Assembly: GCA_963836015.1 (NCBI GenBank)
Contig: CAWIIF010000002.1
Coordinates: 62,001-126,000, forward strand
Length of the DNA: 64,000 nt
Origin: CAWCDJ01 sp963836015
Lineage (GTDB): Bacteria; Acidobacteriota; Terriglobia; Bryobacterales; Bryobacteraceae
Direction of reading: 5' to 3'
The notes under the pieces: model-generated
Database searches by the model: none
Told to the model about the DNA's origin: nothing
What the model saw: only the letters and a program-made list of their open reading frames with translations
Position numbers and translations under genes: made by a program
Shown here: positions 42,499-51,579 of the stretch, piece by piece
Layout of the letters: every line of letters begins with the position of its first letter
Position numbering within the stretch: the stretch's first letter is position 1

Positions 42499-44955
42499 TT
42501 AGTTACTGGTCCCCGGCACGGCGTTCTTCACGTACTTGTCGAACCAGGCGAATTTCTCCCACAGCACGTCCTCGATGGTTTCCTTCGCGCGATAGCCGTG
42601 GGCTTCGAACGGCAGGAAGACCAGCCGCACGATCCCGCCATTGCCTCGAATCGCCTGGTACATGCGGTCGGACTGTATGGGGAAGGTGCCGTCATTATCA
42701 TCCGCCTCGCCGTGGATCAACAGGATCGGCGTCTTGATCTTGTCCGCGTACATGAACGGGGACATCTTCAGGTAGATGTCCGGAGCCTGCCATAGCGTTC
42801 GCCGCTCGCTCTGGAAGCCGAACGGGGTGAGGGTGCGGTTGTGTGCGCCGCTTTCGGCCACACCGGCCTTGAACAGATCGCAGTGCGCCAGCAGGTTGGC
42901 GGTCATGAACGCTCCGTAGCTGTGGCCTCCCACGCCGACGCGGTTCGGATCGGTGACGCCCATCTCCGTCGCCTTGTCTATGGCGGCCTTGGCGTCAGCC
43001 ACGATCTGCTCGATGTAGGTGTTGTTCACTGTGTCCGGATCGTTCCCCACCACCGGCATGGCGGCGTTGTCGAGCACCGCGAAGCCATCCAGCACGTGGA
43101 AAATCTGAGAGTACCCGGTGACTTCGGTGAAGCGCTTGGTGGAGCCGCTGACCTGGCCGGCCGTGTCCGCATCGCCGTACTCGCGGGGATATGCCCAGAT
43201 GATGGTGGGCAGGCGCGTGCCCGGCTTGTAATCGGGAGGCAGGTACAGATCGAAGGAAAGCGGCACGCCGTCGGAGCGTTGGTAAGTGACCAGCTGCTTG
43301 GTGACCTTGCGGAAGATGGGCTGCGGATCGGCGAACTTCGTCACCGCCGCGACCCGGCCGCCGGCCGAGTGGACGAAGTAGTTGGGCGGCTCCGTGGGAC
43401 TCTCGCGGCGGGTCAGGAACCGCGAGGCGCGATTGTCGAGCAGCGCGACCACGGTCTCATAATGGTCGTCGTCGCACTGGTAGAGCCGCTCCGATTTCAG
43501 CGTCGCCAGGTTAAAGCGGTCGAGGAACGGATGGTCGCCCTTCGGCGATGCGCCGAGGCCGGTCAGGTACAGGTTGTCGCCATCCATCAGAATGGCGGCG
43601 CCGCCGTTCGGCATGGGCTCGTCGATCGGGCGGCCCGGGTCGCGGTAGCGGTCCTGGCTATTACGGCTCCAGATCAGGCGCGGCTCGCCGGGTTTGTCCA
43701 GATCGATCTCGAAGGTCCGCACGCGGCGCGTACGCCGTTCGGAATCCTCCACCAGGGCCATGCCGCCCTTGGCGGCCATTTGTATGCCGGAGAAGCGCTG
43801 CTCGGTTTTGAAGACTTCGCGCGGGTCGCCGGTGAACGGCGCGGCCAACGACACGATGCGGTCGCGGTTCGGCACGTGGTTCTTCAGGTCGCCGCCATCG
43901 AGCGCCTCCACCCACAGCAGCGTGGCGGGCGCGCTCGGCCGCCATTGAACGCTGCGCGGGCCGGTGGCTACGCCGTTGATCGGCACCTTGTCTTCGAGCG
44001 GCTGGCTGGCCACCTTGTGCACCACGCGGCCGGCGCGGCTCCAGATCTCGATTTCCTTGGGAAACTCGCGATACTGGTGAAGGTACGAGAACGGCCGGTG
44101 GATGGTGGTGACCAGCAGGTAGCGGCCGTCCGGCGCGATCCGCGCGGAATCGATGATCCCGGCCTTGCCGACCGGCGTCGTCTTGCCGGCCGCCAGGTCC
44201 ACGATGGCGAGCTGCGACGTGGCGTAGTATTCCCACAAATCCTCGTCGTGCGGGTTCTGCATCATGTCTTCGTGGGTGACCACGGGGGCCGCGCCTCCCA
44301 GGCTCTCCTGCACGTGGGGCCCTGTCGGAACCAGCGGAGCGGCGGGCGCCGGACCGCGATTCGGCTTCACCATTTGGATCAACAGGCTCTTGCTATCCGG
44401 CAGCCACTGCACCGGGCCGCCGCCTCCTCCGCCGAATCCCCCGCGTCCTCCGCCCCCGGCGAAGGTGGTGCCCATCACTTGATTGATGCGTACGCCCTCC
44501 ACCTTGTGGGTCTTCCCGGTGGCGGTATCGCCGATCCACAGCTCGATTCCCGCAGCCGTGGTGTTGGTGAACGCGAAGTGCGCCCCGTCCGGGCTCCACC
44601 GTCCGGCGCTGAGCTTCGAGTTGGGCGGCAGCTCCACTTTGATCTCGGTGCCTTCCGGAATCTTGCGCAGCACCAGCGAGCTGTTGAAGGTCGTGTTGTG
44701 GAGGCCGTTGGTTTTCGGATTGATCCGCTGCCCGGCCAGCCGCAGCATGGGCTGCGCCAGCTCCGCGATGGGCGGATAGCGCACCGGGCTGCCCTGCAGG
44801 GCGTAGTCGCGGGTGGGGCTGATCGAAAGCGTAGGTGTGGCCGGCGCGTTGAGAGCGTCCAGCACCGCCTGGGGCGGCTTGCGATAGGGTTCGGCTCCAG
44901 CCAGCGACAGGGCTGACGCAAATAGTGCGATAGCAGCTTTCGTTGCGGGTCTCAT
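42499..44955 (-). CDS. S9 prolyl-oligopeptidase family peptidase (glutamyl endopeptidase-like)
   Basis: An 818-residue exported serine peptidase. It has a signal peptide (AAIALFASALSLAGA), a beta-propeller from about residue 60 to 540 (with a Gly-rich insert near 172-182), and a C-terminal alpha/beta hydrolase with nucleophile GHSYGAF. The acid is in LLIHGEADDNDGTFP and the His is in EAHGYRAKET. The layout matches the S9D glutamyl endopeptidase-like group. It digests peptides in the periplasm or outside. It converges with the S15 hydrolase, 5 bp apart, and is divergent from the PadR gene. A second stretch of proteolytic capacity in this cluster hints at peptide scavenging. Confidence 0.92.
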   Translation of the reverse strand: MRPATKAAIALFASALSLAGAEPYRKPPQAVLDALNAPATPTLSISPTRDYALQGSPVRYPPIAELAQPMLRLAGQRINPKTNGLHNTTFNSSLVLRKIPEGTEIKVELPPNSKLSAGRWSPDGAHFAFTNTTAAGIELWIGDTATGKTHKVEGVRINQVMGTTFAGGGGRGGFGGGGGGPVQWLPDSKSLLIQMVKPNRGPAPAAPLVPTGPHVQESLGGAAPVVTHEDMMQNPHDEDLWEYYATSQLAIVDLAAGKTTPVGKAGIIDSARIAPDGRYLLVTTIHRPFSYLHQYREFPKEIEIWSRAGRVVHKVASQPLEDKVPINGVATGPRSVQWRPSAPATLLWVEALDGGDLKNHVPNRDRIVSLAAPFTGDPREVFKTEQRFSGIQMAAKGGMALVEDSERRTRRVRTFEIDLDKPGEPRLIWSRNSQDRYRDPGRPIDEPMPNGGAAILMDGDNLYLTGLGASPKGDHPFLDRFNLATLKSERLYQCDDDHYETVVALLDNRASRFLTRRESPTEPPNYFVHSAGGRVAAVTKFADPQPIFRKVTKQLVTYQRSDGVPLSFDLYLPPDYKPGTRLPTIIWAYPREYGDADTAGQVSGSTKRFTEVTGYSQIFHVLDGFAVLDNAAMPVVGNDPDTVNNTYIEQIVADAKAAIDKATEMGVTDPNRVGVGGHSYGAFMTANLLAHCDLFKAGVAESGAHNRTLTPFGFQSERRTLWQAPDIYLKMSPFMYADKIKTPILLIHGEADDNDGTFPIQSDRMYQAIRGNGGIVRLVFLPFEAHGYRAKETIEDVLWEKFAWFDKYVKNAVPGTSN

Positions 44956-45012
44956 AGGGTAACGAAAATGTTAGGGGAAGGACGCCCGGAAGTCAATCGC
45001 CGCCGGAGGCTC

Positions 45013-45041
45013 TTGATATGTATCGCAGCCACATATATAAT
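45013..45041 (+). promoter_or_regulatory. Promoter and operator of the PadR-permease operon
   Basis: TTGATA (45013-45018) and a perfect TATAAT (45036-45041) are 17 bp apart. The ATG at 45050 lies eight bases after the -10 box, leaving at most a few bases of leader. The inverted repeat ATATGT (45016-45021) / ACATAT (45031-45036) fills the spacer; ATGT-N-ACAT repeats are typical PadR sites, so the regulator likely represses itself. Confidence 0.7.
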
Positions 45042-45049
45042 CCGCAGAT

Positions 45050-45397
45050 ATGGCGAACGCTGAGGTGGCGACCCGTGAGCTGCAGAAGGGCAGCGCCGAG
45101 ATGATTCTGCTGGCGCTCCTCGAGTCGCGGCCGCGGCACGGATACGAGCTGGCGAAGCTGATCGAATCGCAGTCGGAAAACAAGCTGCAGTTCCACGTGG
45201 CGTCCCTCTACCCGATGCTGTACCGCCTGGAGCGCAAGAAACTGGTGGAAGGCCGCTGGGTGGAAAAGGCCGGCGAGCGCCGCCGCCGCTTCTATCGCCT
45301 GACCCCGCGGGGACGCCGCGCGCTCGAGGAGCAGCGGCGCACCTGGCGCGAATTCGTGGGCGCGCTGAACAGCCTGACGGGGTTCAGCCATGCATGA
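45050..45397 (+). CDS. PadR-family transcriptional repressor
   Basis: A 115-residue winged-helix protein. MILLALLESRPRHGYELAKLIES is the PadR signature, followed by FHVASLYPMLYRLERKKLVEGRW (recognition helix and wing) and ERRRRFYRLTPRGRRALEEQ. The C-terminal helix is short, placing it in the small PadR group that controls membrane proteins. It overlaps the downstream MacB-like permease gene by 8 nt. PadR-permease pairs of this kind are common in Acidobacteria. The promoter carries a matching inverted repeat. Confidence 0.92.
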   Translation: MANAEVATRELQKGSAEMILLALLESRPRHGYELAKLIESQSENKLQFHVASLYPMLYRLERKKLVEGRWVEKAGERRRRFYRLTPRGRRALEEQRRTWREFVGALNSLTGFSHA

Positions 45398-48090
45398 CTG
45401 GCGCGCGTACGTCCGCCGGCACCTGCCCCCTTTGAAGGTTTCGCCGGAGCGGGAAGGCGAGATCGTGGCCGAGCTGGCGCTACAGATCGAGCAGGCCTAT
45501 ATGGAGGAGCTGGCGGGAGGCGCGGAAGAGCCGGAAGCATTCCGCCGGGCCTTGCTGCCGTTCCGCGACTGGCAGGCGCTGGCGCGGGAAATCGAACTCG
45601 CGGAACGCCAGCCGGCGCCCCCGCTCGAGCCCGAGCCGCGCGGCAACTGCTGGACCGGCACGGCCCACGATATTCGTTACGCGCTCCGGTTCCTGCGGCG
45701 CTCGCCCGGGTTCGCCGCCATCGCGGTCTGCACCCTGGCATTCGGCATCGGCGGCAACACCGCGATCTTCACTATGGTGGACGCGGTCGCGCTGCGCAAG
45801 CTGCCTTATCCCGATCCCGGCCGCATCCTGTCGATCGAGACGCGCAAGGTCAACCAGCCGGAAGTGGAGCCGTGGGCATCCGCCGCGGACTTCTTCGACC
45901 TCCGCGAACGGACCCGGGTGTTCTCCTCCATCGCTTCGATATCGCCGGTGTGGAACGTGGTGATGACCGGCCGCGGAGAGGCCGAGCGGCTGGAGAGCCT
46001 GTATGTTTCCGCCGCGTTCTTCCCCATGCTGGGTGTCAAACCTCAGCTGGGCCGCGTGTTCTCGACCGCCGAGGACAATCGGGCCCAGCCTTCGGCCGTA
46101 GTGATTCTCTCGCACGGTCTCTGGGAGCGGCGGTTCGGCGCCAATCCTGGTGTATTGGGGCAGGCCGTCAACCTGGATAACGGCATGTACACCGTGATCG
46201 GTGTACTGCCGGCGGACTTCCGTTACGCCGGGGACCCCCTGGCCGGCCGCGAGGCGCAGATCGACGCCTGGTTTCCGATGGCTGCCAATCAACTCGTGAA
46301 CTCGATCCGCGCGCTGCGATACCTGAAAGTGATCGGCCGGCTGGCGCCGGGAGTCTCGCTCGAACAGGCGCGCGGGGAGCTGCGCCGCATCGGCGCGGCG
46401 CTGGCCGAACAGTACCCGGAGAGCGACCGCGGCTTCGTGATCGATGCCCAGTCCCTGCGCTCGCAGGTGACCGGGCCGTTTCGTGTTTCGATGCTCCTGC
46501 TGCTGGGCGCCGTCGGGTTCGTCCTGCTGATGGCCTGCGCCAACGTGGCGAACCTGTTGCTGGCGCGCGCCTCCGCGCGGGAGCGCGAAATCTCGGTGCG
46601 GGTCGCCCTGGGTGCTTCCCGAATGCGACTCCTGCGTCAACTCCTGACCGAAGGCTTTGTGCTGGCGGCGATCGGCGGATCGCTCGGTCTGCTTCTGGCC
46701 TATTTTGGCCTGCGGGCGCTGGTAGCCGCCGCGCCGGGCACTCTGCTACGCGCGGGCGACGTATCTCTGGACGTGCGGGCCTTGCTGTTCACGCTGGCGG
46801 CCGTCACGTCTTCGGCCTTGCTGGCGGGCCTTCCGCCCGCCTGGCGCATGGTGCGCGCCGATCTCGAATCGGCGCTGCGCGAGGCGGGCCGCGGACTCAC
46901 CGCCGGGAACCACCGCTTGCGGTCGGCCCTGGTGGTGCTTCAGATGGCGGTGGCGCTCCTGCTGCTCGTTGGCTCCGGCCTCCTGATCCGCAGCTTCCAG
47001 CGGGTGCTCGGCATCAGCCCCGGATTCGATGCGCGCAACCTGGTCACCATCTCGACCCAGATGCCCGGAACCGCGCGCACACCCGCGCAGCGCGCCGCCA
47101 CGTACCGGCTCATCCACGACCGGCTGATGGCCGTTCCCGGTGTGCGCAGCGCGGCCGCCGTCAGCCGTCTCCCTCTGATGGGCTCGACGCTCGGAAGCTG
47201 GATGTTCGTGGAGGGGCAGCCGCTGTCCGTCCAATCCCGGCGCGACGTGGAGTATCGTGTCGCGACCTCCGACTACTTTCCGACGATGGGGATTCCGCTG
47301 CGCGCCGGCCGCCTGTACGACCAGCACGACGACGCCAATGCCGGCTCGGTCCTGCTGGTGAATCAGACCGCGGCGCGTCTGTTCTGGCCGGGCGAGGGCG
47401 CGGTCGGCAAGCGCGTCAAACTCGGCGCCAATCCGGAACAGCAGCCCTGGATCACGGTGATCGGCGTACTGGGGGACCTGCGGCACGAGGGTTTGGACGT
47501 GGCGCCGCGGCCCGAGATCTACCGTCCGTACCCCGTGAACCCGCTCGGAGCGCCGATCCTGGTGATCCGCACCGCATCGGACGTCCGCCCGATGATCCCC
47601 ATGCTCACTGCGGCGATTCAATCGGTGAGCGCGGAGGTGCCGGCCTACAACATCTATGAAATGGAGACATTGGTGGCGCGCTCGACCGCGCAGCGGCGTT
47701 TCGTCATGTGGCTGTTGACCGGCTTCGCGGTGGCGGCCCTGCTGCTCGCGGGGGTCGGCATCTACGGCATGCTGGCGCAGGCGGTGGTGCAGCGGACGCA
47801 GGAGATCGGTCTGCGGATGGCACTGGGAGCATCGCCCGCCAAGGCGCTGGCGCTGGTGTTGGGGCAGGGCATCCGGCTGATGCTGGCCGGGATGGCCGCC
47901 GGATCGCTGGCAGCCATCGGACTTGACCCGTCTGATGCGCAAACTACTGTTCGAAGTCCGCCCGCTCGACCCGCTCGTCTTTGGCGCCGCGGCCGTCGTG
48001 CTCGCGCTGATCGCCATGCTGGCATGCTATCTGCCGGCCCGGCGGGCGACGCGCGTCGATCCGATGACCGCCCTGCGGAGCGACGGCTGA
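45390..48090 (+). pseudogene. MacB-like ABC permease (ADOP) with a C-terminal frameshift
   Basis: From ATG 45390 the frame encodes the usual ADOP layout: N-terminal cytoplasmic helices (EREGEIVAELALQIEQAYMEEL), a TM helix with GFAAIAVCTLAFGIGGNTAIF, periplasmic core, FtsX (LLLGAVGFVLLMACANVANLLLARAS) and a second core with its FtsX helices. Near 47921 the family sequence leaves the frame. The last helix and tail (LTRLMRKLLFEVRPLDPL to LPARRATRVDPMTALRSDG) continue in another frame to the stop at 48088-48090, while the original frame runs on to 48116 as Arg-rich non-family sequence. One base gained or two lost explains it. It is translationally coupled to PadR. Confidence 0.85.
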
Positions 48091-48112
48091 CGCCAGGTGG
48101 CTTTCCATGTGA

Positions 48113-48142
48113 TTGACTTTACGACACCTGCCGCGCTATTTT
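48113..48142 (+). promoter_or_regulatory. Promoter of tRNA-Cys
   Basis: TTGACT (48113-48118) and TATTTT (48137-48142) are 18 bp apart, ending 20 bp before the mature tRNA 5' end. This is the expected place for a stable-RNA promoter. Confidence 0.55.
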
Positions 48143-48162
48143 TGCATCTAGAGCCTTCGATC

Positions 48163-48237
48163 GGCGCGGTAGCCAAGTGGTAAGGCAAAGGTCTGCAAAA
48201 CCTTTATTCGTCGGTTCGATCCCGACCCGCGCCTCCA
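48163..48237 (+). tRNA. tRNA-Cys(GCA): tRNA-Cys (anticodon GCA), CCA encoded
   Basis: A full cloverleaf is present. The acceptor GGCGCGG pairs with CCGCGCC at 48227-48233. The D-arm is AGCC...GGC. The anticodon stem AAGGT/ACCTT holds the loop CTGCAAA (anticodon GCA). The T-arm is GTCGG TTCGATC CCGAC, and T-CCA ends the gene. A degenerate copy of its 3' two-thirds lies 7.2 kb downstream. The antisense strand creates a spurious frame containing GIEPTN, a known artefact of such tRNAs. Confidence 0.97.
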
Positions 48238-48260
48238 ACTGAAAACAAAGGCAAAGTCTT
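48185..48260 (+). repeat. Left copy of a tRNA-Cys-derived direct repeat (att-like)
   Basis: These 76 nt run from the anticodon arm of tRNA-Cys to 23 nt past its CCA. They match 55404-55478 at 70 positions (one 1-nt gap and five substitutions), in direct orientation. Between the two lie a metal-efflux cluster and gene remnants. The start of the match at the anticodon stem is typical for tyrosine-recombinase attachment sites. Confidence 0.75.
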
Positions 48261-48357
48261 GAATCCGTTCGATGGCCGGAACAGGTGAATATCAGTCGGC
48301 CATCAGGCGCCATTTCCGACAGAACGGATATTCGCCAGTCAACGTTCGAGACGGTCG

Positions 48358-51300
48358 TTACGTGCCCAGGCGAGCGGACGAAGCGGCCTGTAGAGTGTCG
48401 AGTTTCTGCGCCAGCATGCGCGATTTCCACCGCTCATATATCACCGGATACACGATCAGTTCCATCAGGAAAGAGGTAGCCAGGCCGCCAACCATCGGCG
48501 CCGCGATCCGCTTCATCACGTCTGCGCCCGTCCCGGTGGACCACAGGATCGGCGTCAGCCCGATGAACATTGTGGCAACCGTCATGAACTTCGGGCGCAC
48601 CCGGCGCACCGCTCCGGCCATTATGGATTCCCGCAAATCCTCACCCGTCCACATCCGTCCCTCCGCCACGCGCTTCTGCCACGCCAAGTCCAAATACAGG
48701 ACCATAAAAACGCCGGTCTCCGCGTCCACCCCGAGCAGAGCGATCATCCCTACCCAGGCTGCAGGACTCATCGGGTAGCCCAGCAGGAAGAGGCTCCAGA
48801 TTGCGCCGATCACCGAAAACGGCACCGCCAGCAGGATGAGCGCGGTTTTCGCCGGGGAACGCGTGTTCCAGTACAAGAGAACTGCGACTAAGGCCAGCGT
48901 GAGCGGCACAATCTGCCGCAGGCGCCGCCTGATTCGCTGGAACGCTTCGTACTGGCCGCTCCACGTCAGCGTGTATCCGCCAGGCAGGCTCAGCTTACGG
49001 GCCAGCACCCCGGCCGCTTCCCTGATGAACTCCTCCGGATCGCGTCCATCCAGGTCCAGGTACACGTATCCGGTCAAGAGGCCGTTCTCATCGCGGATCA
49101 TCGCCGGTCCCGGCACAATCGCGAGCCTGGCCAGTTGTCCCAGGGGCACCGGCTCGTTTCCGGCCGGTCCACTCACCAGAACATCGCGCAGAGCATCGAG
49201 ATTATCGCGCGCGTCCCGCGGGAGCCGCACGTTCACCGGGTAACGCGCGCGGCCCTGAATTACCGTCGTGACGTTGTCGCCTCCGATCGCGTTCTGTATC
49301 GCGGTCTGCGCCTCCTCCATCGAAATGCCGGCCCGCGCCAGTTCGCCCCGATCCCAGCGAATATCGATGTAGCGGCCGTCGTTCGCGCGCTCGGCGAAGA
49401 CACTGCGGGCGCCGCGAACATCCCGCAGCAACTGCTCCACCCGTGTTCCGATCTCCTGGATCGTCTGCCCATCCGGTCCGTCGATCTTCAGTCCCAGGGA
49501 ACTGCGCATCCCGGTTGCCAGCATGTCGATTCGCCCGCGGACGGGCATTGTCCAGGTGTTGGCGACGCCCGGAAATTTCATCGCCGCGTCGAACCTGGCG
49601 ATCAGCTCCCGGGTGGAAATTCTTCCCGGCCACTGTTCGCGCGGCCTTAGCACCACCACGGTTTCCAACATCGAGAGCGGGGCTGTGTCGGTGGATGTAT
49701 CGGCTCGTCCGGCCTTGCCCAGCACAAGCGCGACCTCCGGCTGACTCTTCAGGCGGGCATCCGTAAGTTGCAGCAGCCGCTTTGCCTCGCTGATGGAAAT
49801 GCCGGAGACCGTGGAAGGCATGTACAGCAGCACTCCTTCATCCAGCGGAGGGATGAACTCGGAGCCGATCCGGCGGTAGACCGGAACGGTCAGGGCAGCC
49901 ATGGTCAGAACCACCGCAGCCACGAAGCGCTTATGGCCGAGCGCATGCGCCAGCACAGGCTGGTAGACGCGAACCAGAAGGCGGTTGAGCGGATGCCGCT
50001 CCCCCGTGCGGATTTCGCTGCGGAGCACTGCGTTCATCGCGCGGCCCCACCGATGCGTCCCCCAATCCCGGCGCCCCAGGCGGGCCAGCGTCAGGCGCAG
50101 GGCTGGATCGAGCGTGATGGCCAGCAGCGCCGCCGTCAACATAGTCAGGCTCTTTGCGTAGGCGAGCGGATGGAAGAGCCGACCCTCCTGCCCTTCGAGC
50201 GCCAGCACCGGCAGAAACGCAACCGCCATGATCACGAGCGCAAAGAATGCAGGCCGGCCCACCTCCCTGACCGCATCCACGATGATACGGTTCGCATTGC
50301 CCGTGCCGCCTTCCGTCTGCCACTCCTCCAGTTTCTTGTGGGTCTGCTCCACTACCACGATCGCCGCGTCAACCAACGCCCCGGCCGCGATGGCGATTCC
50401 CCCCAGCGACATCACGTTGAACGAGAGCCCCATCAGGTGGAACGGCACGGCCACCGCCAGGACCGTGAGCGGAATCGTCACGATCGGGATAAATGCGCTG
50501 GGCGGATGCCAGAGGAAGATCAGGATCACGAGTACAACCGTTAGCGTGATCTCGAGCAGTGTCGACCGCAGATTATCGACCACCCGGTGGACCAACTCGG
50601 AGCGGTCGTATACCGGGATCACCCGCACCCCCTTCGGCAATCCCGGCGCGATCTGCGCGAGTTTGCTCTTGACCCCTGCGATGACGTCGAGGACATTCGC
50701 GCCCTGCCGCATCACCACGATTCCCGAAACCGTTTCGCCTTCGCCGTTCAGGTCCGCGACTCCCCGGCGCGTTTCCGGCCCCAGCCCGACCTTCCCCACG
50801 TCCTTGATCCGCACGATCTGCGAAGTCCCACCGCCGGCAACCACAGCGTCTTCGAGCTGGCGCGGATTTTCCAAGTAGCCGCGGCCGCGGATCATGTACT
50901 CGGCGCCGCCAAACTCCAGCAGACGTCCTCCCGTTTCGACGTTGCTCCGCCGCACTGCCTCTATCACGCTGGTGAACGGGACGCCCATGGCCCGCAGACG
51001 CGCGCTATCCACGGTCACCTGGTATTGAGGAATGAAGCCTCCCACCGAAGCCACTTCCGCTACTCCCGGTACCGAGCGCAGGTGGTACCGGAGAAAATAA
51101 TCCTGCGTGCTGCGGAGCTGCGCTGCAGACAGCTTTCCGTTATCGTCCTTCAACGCGTATTGAAATACCCAGCCCAGAGCAGTGGCATCCGGCCCGAGTT
51201 CGGTCCGCACTCCCGCGGGCAATGTGGAGAGCACGCTCGCCAGATACTCCTGGATTCGCGTCCGCGCCCAATACAGGTCCGTCCCGTCCTCGAAGATCAC

Positions 51301-51579
51301 GTAGACGAAGGAGTAGCCGAAATCGGAAGTGGCGCGGACCGCCTTCACCTTCGGCGCCCCCAGAAGGGCCGTGACGATCGGGTAAGTGACTTGGTCTTCG
51401 ATGAGGTCCGGACTGCGCTCCCAGCGCGAATACACAATCACCTGTGTATCATTGAGGTCCGGAAGCGCATCCAGGGGGATCCGGCGCATGCTCCACCCGC
51501 CCCAAAGCGCCAGCGCGAGCACGAAGCCGATGACGACGCCGCGCTGCCGTGCCGAAAACTCGATGAGGCGGTCGATCAT
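48358..51579 (-). CDS. cusA: Heavy-metal efflux RND pump, CusA-like
   Basis: A 1073-residue inner-membrane RND pump. The N-terminus IRRIPLDALPDLNDTQVIVYS-type segment (here MRRIPLDALPDLNDTQVIV), YVIFEDGTDLYWARTRIQEYL, VASVGGFIPQYQV, and the TM4 proton-relay motif GALVDAAIVVVEQTHKKLEEW follow the CusA/HME pattern. LLYMPSTVSGIS and RGRIDMLATGMRS lie at the Met-bearing positions of copper/silver pumps, and VLRVRPK-like AVRRVRPKFMTVATMFIG is near the end. It extrudes Cu(I)/Ag(I), less likely Zn/Co. ATG 51579 overlaps the CusB-like stop (ATGA). No outer-membrane CusC gene is present. Confidence 0.93.
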   Translation of the reverse strand: MIDRLIEFSARQRGVVIGFVLALALWGGWSMRRIPLDALPDLNDTQVIVYSRWERSPDLIEDQVTYPIVTALLGAPKVKAVRATSDFGYSFVYVIFEDGTDLYWARTRIQEYLASVLSTLPAGVRTELGPDATALGWVFQYALKDDNGKLSAAQLRSTQDYFLRYHLRSVPGVAEVASVGGFIPQYQVTVDSARLRAMGVPFTSVIEAVRRSNVETGGRLLEFGGAEYMIRGRGYLENPRQLEDAVVAGGGTSQIVRIKDVGKVGLGPETRRGVADLNGEGETVSGIVVMRQGANVLDVIAGVKSKLAQIAPGLPKGVRVIPVYDRSELVHRVVDNLRSTLLEITLTVVLVILIFLWHPPSAFIPIVTIPLTVLAVAVPFHLMGLSFNVMSLGGIAIAAGALVDAAIVVVEQTHKKLEEWQTEGGTGNANRIIVDAVREVGRPAFFALVIMAVAFLPVLALEGQEGRLFHPLAYAKSLTMLTAALLAITLDPALRLTLARLGRRDWGTHRWGRAMNAVLRSEIRTGERHPLNRLLVRVYQPVLAHALGHKRFVAAVVLTMAALTVPVYRRIGSEFIPPLDEGVLLYMPSTVSGISISEAKRLLQLTDARLKSQPEVALVLGKAGRADTSTDTAPLSMLETVVVLRPREQWPGRISTRELIARFDAAMKFPGVANTWTMPVRGRIDMLATGMRSSLGLKIDGPDGQTIQEIGTRVEQLLRDVRGARSVFAERANDGRYIDIRWDRGELARAGISMEEAQTAIQNAIGGDNVTTVIQGRARYPVNVRLPRDARDNLDALRDVLVSGPAGNEPVPLGQLARLAIVPGPAMIRDENGLLTGYVYLDLDGRDPEEFIREAAGVLARKLSLPGGYTLTWSGQYEAFQRIRRRLRQIVPLTLALVAVLLYWNTRSPAKTALILLAVPFSVIGAIWSLFLLGYPMSPAAWVGMIALLGVDAETGVFMVLYLDLAWQKRVAEGRMWTGEDLRESIMAGAVRRVRPKFMTVATMFIGLTPILWSTGTGADVMKRIAAPMVGGLATSFLMELIVYPVIYERWKSRMLAQKLDTLQAASSARLGT

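Noticed and set aside
42841..44916. 691-codon plus-strand frame opposite the S9 peptidase
   Set aside because: Antisense shadow; the peptidase frame has the complete catalytic triad.
48119..48430. 103-codon minus-strand frame containing EARVGIEPTNKG
   Set aside because: It is the antisense translation of tRNA-Cys and its flank, a well-known false gene.
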